Source of the DNA: Diprion similis | Lineage: Eukaryota > Arthropoda > Insecta > Hymenoptera > Diprionidae | DNA: 64,000 nt | Assembly: GCF_021155765.1 (NCBI RefSeq) | Contig: NC_060108.1 | Coordinates: 18,873,025 to 18,937,024, forward strand | Direction of reading: 5' to 3' | In this document: positions 60,935 to 64,000 of the stretch, in pieces | How positions within the stretch are numbered: the first letter of the stretch is position 1 | Layout of the letters: each line of letters starts with the position of its first letter | Program-made: the position numbers and the translations under genes | Notes under the pieces: model-generated | Seen by the model: the letters and a program-made list of their open reading frames with translations, nothing else | The model's database searches: none | Told to the model about the DNA's origin: nothing

Positions 60935-63900
60935 TCAATTACTCATACTCATTTTTTCTTGAAGAATTTGGTAGTAGCAAGCCTGAAAAAGTATATGCAT
61001 ATGTGACATACAGAAACCACGTGTATGTAGACATGAAAAAATTTAATTCCGCTATTCTGTCTTTCAACGAGTATACATATAAAAAAAAAATTGAACTCTC
61101 ACCTTTAGTGTGGTGAACATGATCCCAAGTTCGCCATTTTGTAAGTAAGGCTCCATAAAGTCTTCGATAAAGTTGATTTCACTACCAAGTTGTAAAACAC
61201 GAGCTCGTACAACAACAAAATGAAAAACTGGAAACAATTCATCCATTGTCCATAGGTACGTGGAGCCTAGCTGTCTTTGAACGACCTGAAAGTACATAAT
61301 TGTTCGTTAGTTATGACTAAAAATAAAAACAATAATAGTTACAGTCTTACTGAATATTTAGATCTTTGAAAATAACAGATTTTCTTACTTGGGTCATCTG
61401 TTCGAATGTGTTTCTAATGACAAGTAACTTCTCAAGCGGAGAAAAAGTCGTTTTTAGTTGTTGCAAAGTTTCAACAGCATCCCCAAATAATTGCTCTGCA
61501 TCATTAGGCAGTGGATGTTCACCAATATGATTGGTAGTAGCACTCTTCCAAAATTTCCTAAAGTCACCGATTTATATGAAATACTTCAATATTATAGATT
61601 ACTAGTACCATTAGGTAATTCATGGTATTTATTATTTGACTTCTAAACAACTTCATCGGACAAACGTAAAAGTTATTATCATTATTTTATCGACTTACGG
61701 GTCTATGCCGAGAAACGCCATTAAAGTGATATCTGGTTGTTTGTTCCACTTCATTAATCTTTTCCAATAAGCATCATCTTCTTTTTTGTTATGCAATGCA
61801 TATAATACAAAAAGGGCCGAATGTACACGAGGTAAAAGTATAGGGTGAAGAATAGCAGCGGCACTCACAACTTTGCTGTGGAGTAAAATAATCAAAGTAG
61901 ATAATTAACGGATGAAAGTACTTTCACATTACATGAATGAAACAACATGCTCCAAAATTGAACATTTCCCTCTGTTTTCTTTTTTTGTGCTTTTGTATAT
62001 TCGTAAAATATTCATCCATTTATTCTCACCTTTCTTCTGTGTCTTCTGTTTCTAGTACAAGCTCTTGACCTCCGGGTGGTAAAGCGGGAAATAATAAAGT
62101 AACCACGTAGTAGATCCTCGAGGTAATGCTATGTAACTCAGCAACTGCATGACTTAGCAATAAAGGATGTACTCTAACGCCTCCGTAAGTAGCTGTGTAT
62201 GCTGCTGCCACTTCAGTCAATAATGTACCAAGAGGATGATGTAAACTTTCAAATGCTTTTATCAAATAATCATGCACTTCGTCGTAGGTTTTCAGAGTCA
62301 GACTATCCCATCCAAATTGCGGTATTTTCTCCAACTGATTGATATTACTGCGGTCTTTGTGCCTGCAACTAGTGCTACTACTGTTCAAGTCTCTCGCAAT
62401 GTCCTTTCTTCGTTGTATAGTATCTTGATGTGAATTTGTTATAACAACTGCAACATTCTGCCAAACTCTTTGAGTTTCTCCAATCTTAGTGGCTGTAGAG
62501 TTATTCTTGGAGCCTGGTTCAGAAACCCCAAGTTGTTGGTAACATTGCCTAAATATTGCTTTCCACTTTTGATCTGGTGGTACGCACAGTTTGCCAAAAG
62601 ATCTGAAATTCATTTTACAGGTACTGATATAATCATACACTAGCAGTGGCAACGAAAATGTGTGAAAACAGTTTTTTGCAGGTTGTAACAAGTAAGGGAA
62701 CTACTACATACGTTGGTTTGGCATTTACATGGGAGCTGCAATTGGCGACATTCATGTGCAACGTAGCTGTGATTTTTACACCTTCGTTCCAAGCCCCATT
62801 CATGTTGCCTTCTATTCTATCACCGCTACTAAAAGTTAGTGTGCCTTTGCCACTGAAAACACCAGCAGATCTAAATTCTCCTTCGTAATGAGTGCCATCT
62901 TCAAATATCATCACGCCGTGACCCTGGAAATATTGCACAATATAATCATCGTTGTTTCGAATTTTATTTGAAGACGAATGAAGTTGATATACTCATTACT
63001 AACTGTCAAAATATCTTGCATGAATACTCCTTCATAATAAATCCCGTCCAATGTCACGATCAAGCCACATCCATGTTTCATATTGTTATTCCAAAACCCT
63101 AGATACTTTTCACCTGGATTAAATTTATATATTATTAAACTAAATGTGCAATCTGTGTATACACTAAAAAGACTTACAATGTAAATTGTACCAATACTTT
63201 CAGGCAATAATTCATACCAGTTGTAATATCATCCATAACGCCATATCCCTGTTTCAAGCCAGCAATCCATTCACCGATGTATATAGATGCAACGGATGCC
63301 ATGAAATGGCCCTCTTTTTTTATACCGTGTCCATGCGGTAAGCTATCCTTGAAGTATCCCTCATAAATATCTCCATTAATATACCTATAAAACAGTTGAC
63401 CAATACTTTGTAAACTTTAGGTTTAATTGGAAGCTTGAACATTTGGATGTGGAAATCATTGGCATCATTTTCTCTCTAGACGTCAATCAAACAAACATAC
63501 TTCATTGTACCATAACCATTTTGTTGGCCGTCTTTCCATTGTCCTTCATATATTCCTTGGGTAGGTATTTCCATTTTCCCAGTACCATGCATAATTCCTC
63601 GATGAAAGTGTCCTACATACATCCGTCCATCACTCCACTCTAACTTTCCAGTTCCATGGGGTTTGCCATTCAACCAACGACCTGAGTAAAGTACCAGTTC
63701 GCAAAATAATCGTAAGCTTTTATAAATCAACATGCTTAATATTTAAAGTTCCCACAATTTATTCAGCTATGAACGAATGTTTTGAAATTATTGAACACTT
63801 ATATGGTTTAAATTCAGAATACTTGGAAACGGACCGGTATACTTGGCATCTTTGTAAAGACTGTGCTTTGTGAATGAAAATGAGCTTGATCGGACTAAGG

Positions 63901-64000
63901 GTGGAACATGTCCCACCACTCGTAGAAGGCTGCGTTTTATTGCAGTTTGTAAAGCCTGAAGCCATTCTGTACGTTCGGCAGGTGTTGGTGTATACAATAC
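60935..64000 (-). CDS. ALS2: Alsin (ALS2) homolog, C-terminal part, 5' end off right edge
   Basis: Ten exons in the window: 63835-64000 (partial), 63501-63681, 63218-63384, 63004-63113, 62712-62923, 62030-62602, 61699-61875, 61389-61557, 61103-61285, 60935-60982. They join in frame to 661 residues. The first visible part ([20 protein letters not shown]) looks like the end of the PH domain. A series of MORN repeats follows, about eight ([63 protein letters not shown] and others). A linker leads to the VPS9 domain at the C-terminus ([34 protein letters not shown]). Alsin is a Rab5 exchange factor with a RCC1-DH/PH-MORN-VPS9 layout, acting on endosomes. The last exon codes only 15 residues ([15 protein letters not shown]), found by matching the expected ending to a clean TTTTTCAG acceptor. 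RCC1 and most of DH/PH lie outside. Confidence 0.93.

Noticed and set aside
1-64000. tRNA, rRNA, CRISPR arrays or bacterial-type operons
   Set aside because: No tRNA T-loop signature in a foldable context, no rRNA-like conserved stretches and no regularly spaced repeats were seen; all genes are intron-containing and eukaryotic.

Overview
This window is animal nuclear DNA, almost certainly from an insect. Every recognisable gene is split by introns with GT..AG borders, poly(A) signals follow the stop codons, intergenic DNA is AT-rich, and GC/CpG-rich patches sit at likely promoters. Hymenoptera is my tentative guess from the compact intron-rich gene models and the form of the Dock N-terminus; this is inference and no species is claimed. 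I saw no bacterial operons, CRISPR arrays, rRNA or tRNA genes.

Layout, left to right: (1) a C2H2 zinc-finger protein on the minus strand, running off the left edge, with a GC-rich upstream zone at 2.7-4.3 kb; (2) DNAJA2 (minus), head-to-head with CWC25 (plus); (3) PHKB (minus, 19 exons), head-to-head with AGFG (plus); a possible micropeptide gene lies inside one PHKB intron on the opposite strand; (4) dock/NCK (minus), convergent with AGFG and divergent from an ITM2/BRICHOS gene (plus); (5) RSRC1 (minus), convergent with ITM2 and divergent from GLG1 (plus); (6) CTDSPL (plus); (7) a gene-poor stretch of about 12 kb (49-61 kb) with two foldback transposon-like elements and part of an unrecognised membrane-protein gene (minus); (8) the 3' part of alsin/ALS2 (minus), running off the right edge.

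Exon junctions were worked out by hand from splice-site dinucleotides and reading-frame continuity. Seven models (DNAJA2, CWC25, PHKB, AGFG, dock, ITM2, CTDSPL) close in frame at plausible family lengths, as do RSRC1 and GLG1. The recognised genes are unrelated housekeeping and signalling functions: protein folding, splicing, glycogen metabolism, Arf/vesicle traffic, tyrosine-kinase adaptor signalling, Golgi glycoprotein, CTD-type phosphatase and Rab5/Rac exchange factor. The organisation is an alternation of head-to-head pairs (possible shared promoters) and tail-to-tail pairs, not a pathway cluster.

The most interesting leftovers are the nested 27-codon ORF in PHKB, the TTAA-flanked 713-bp inverted repeat, the TA-flanked 263-bp inverted repeat, the unidentified multi-exon membrane protein, the cysteine-free predicted ITM2 C-terminal peptide, and recurring unusual splice sites (GTCCGT donors, AAG acceptors).
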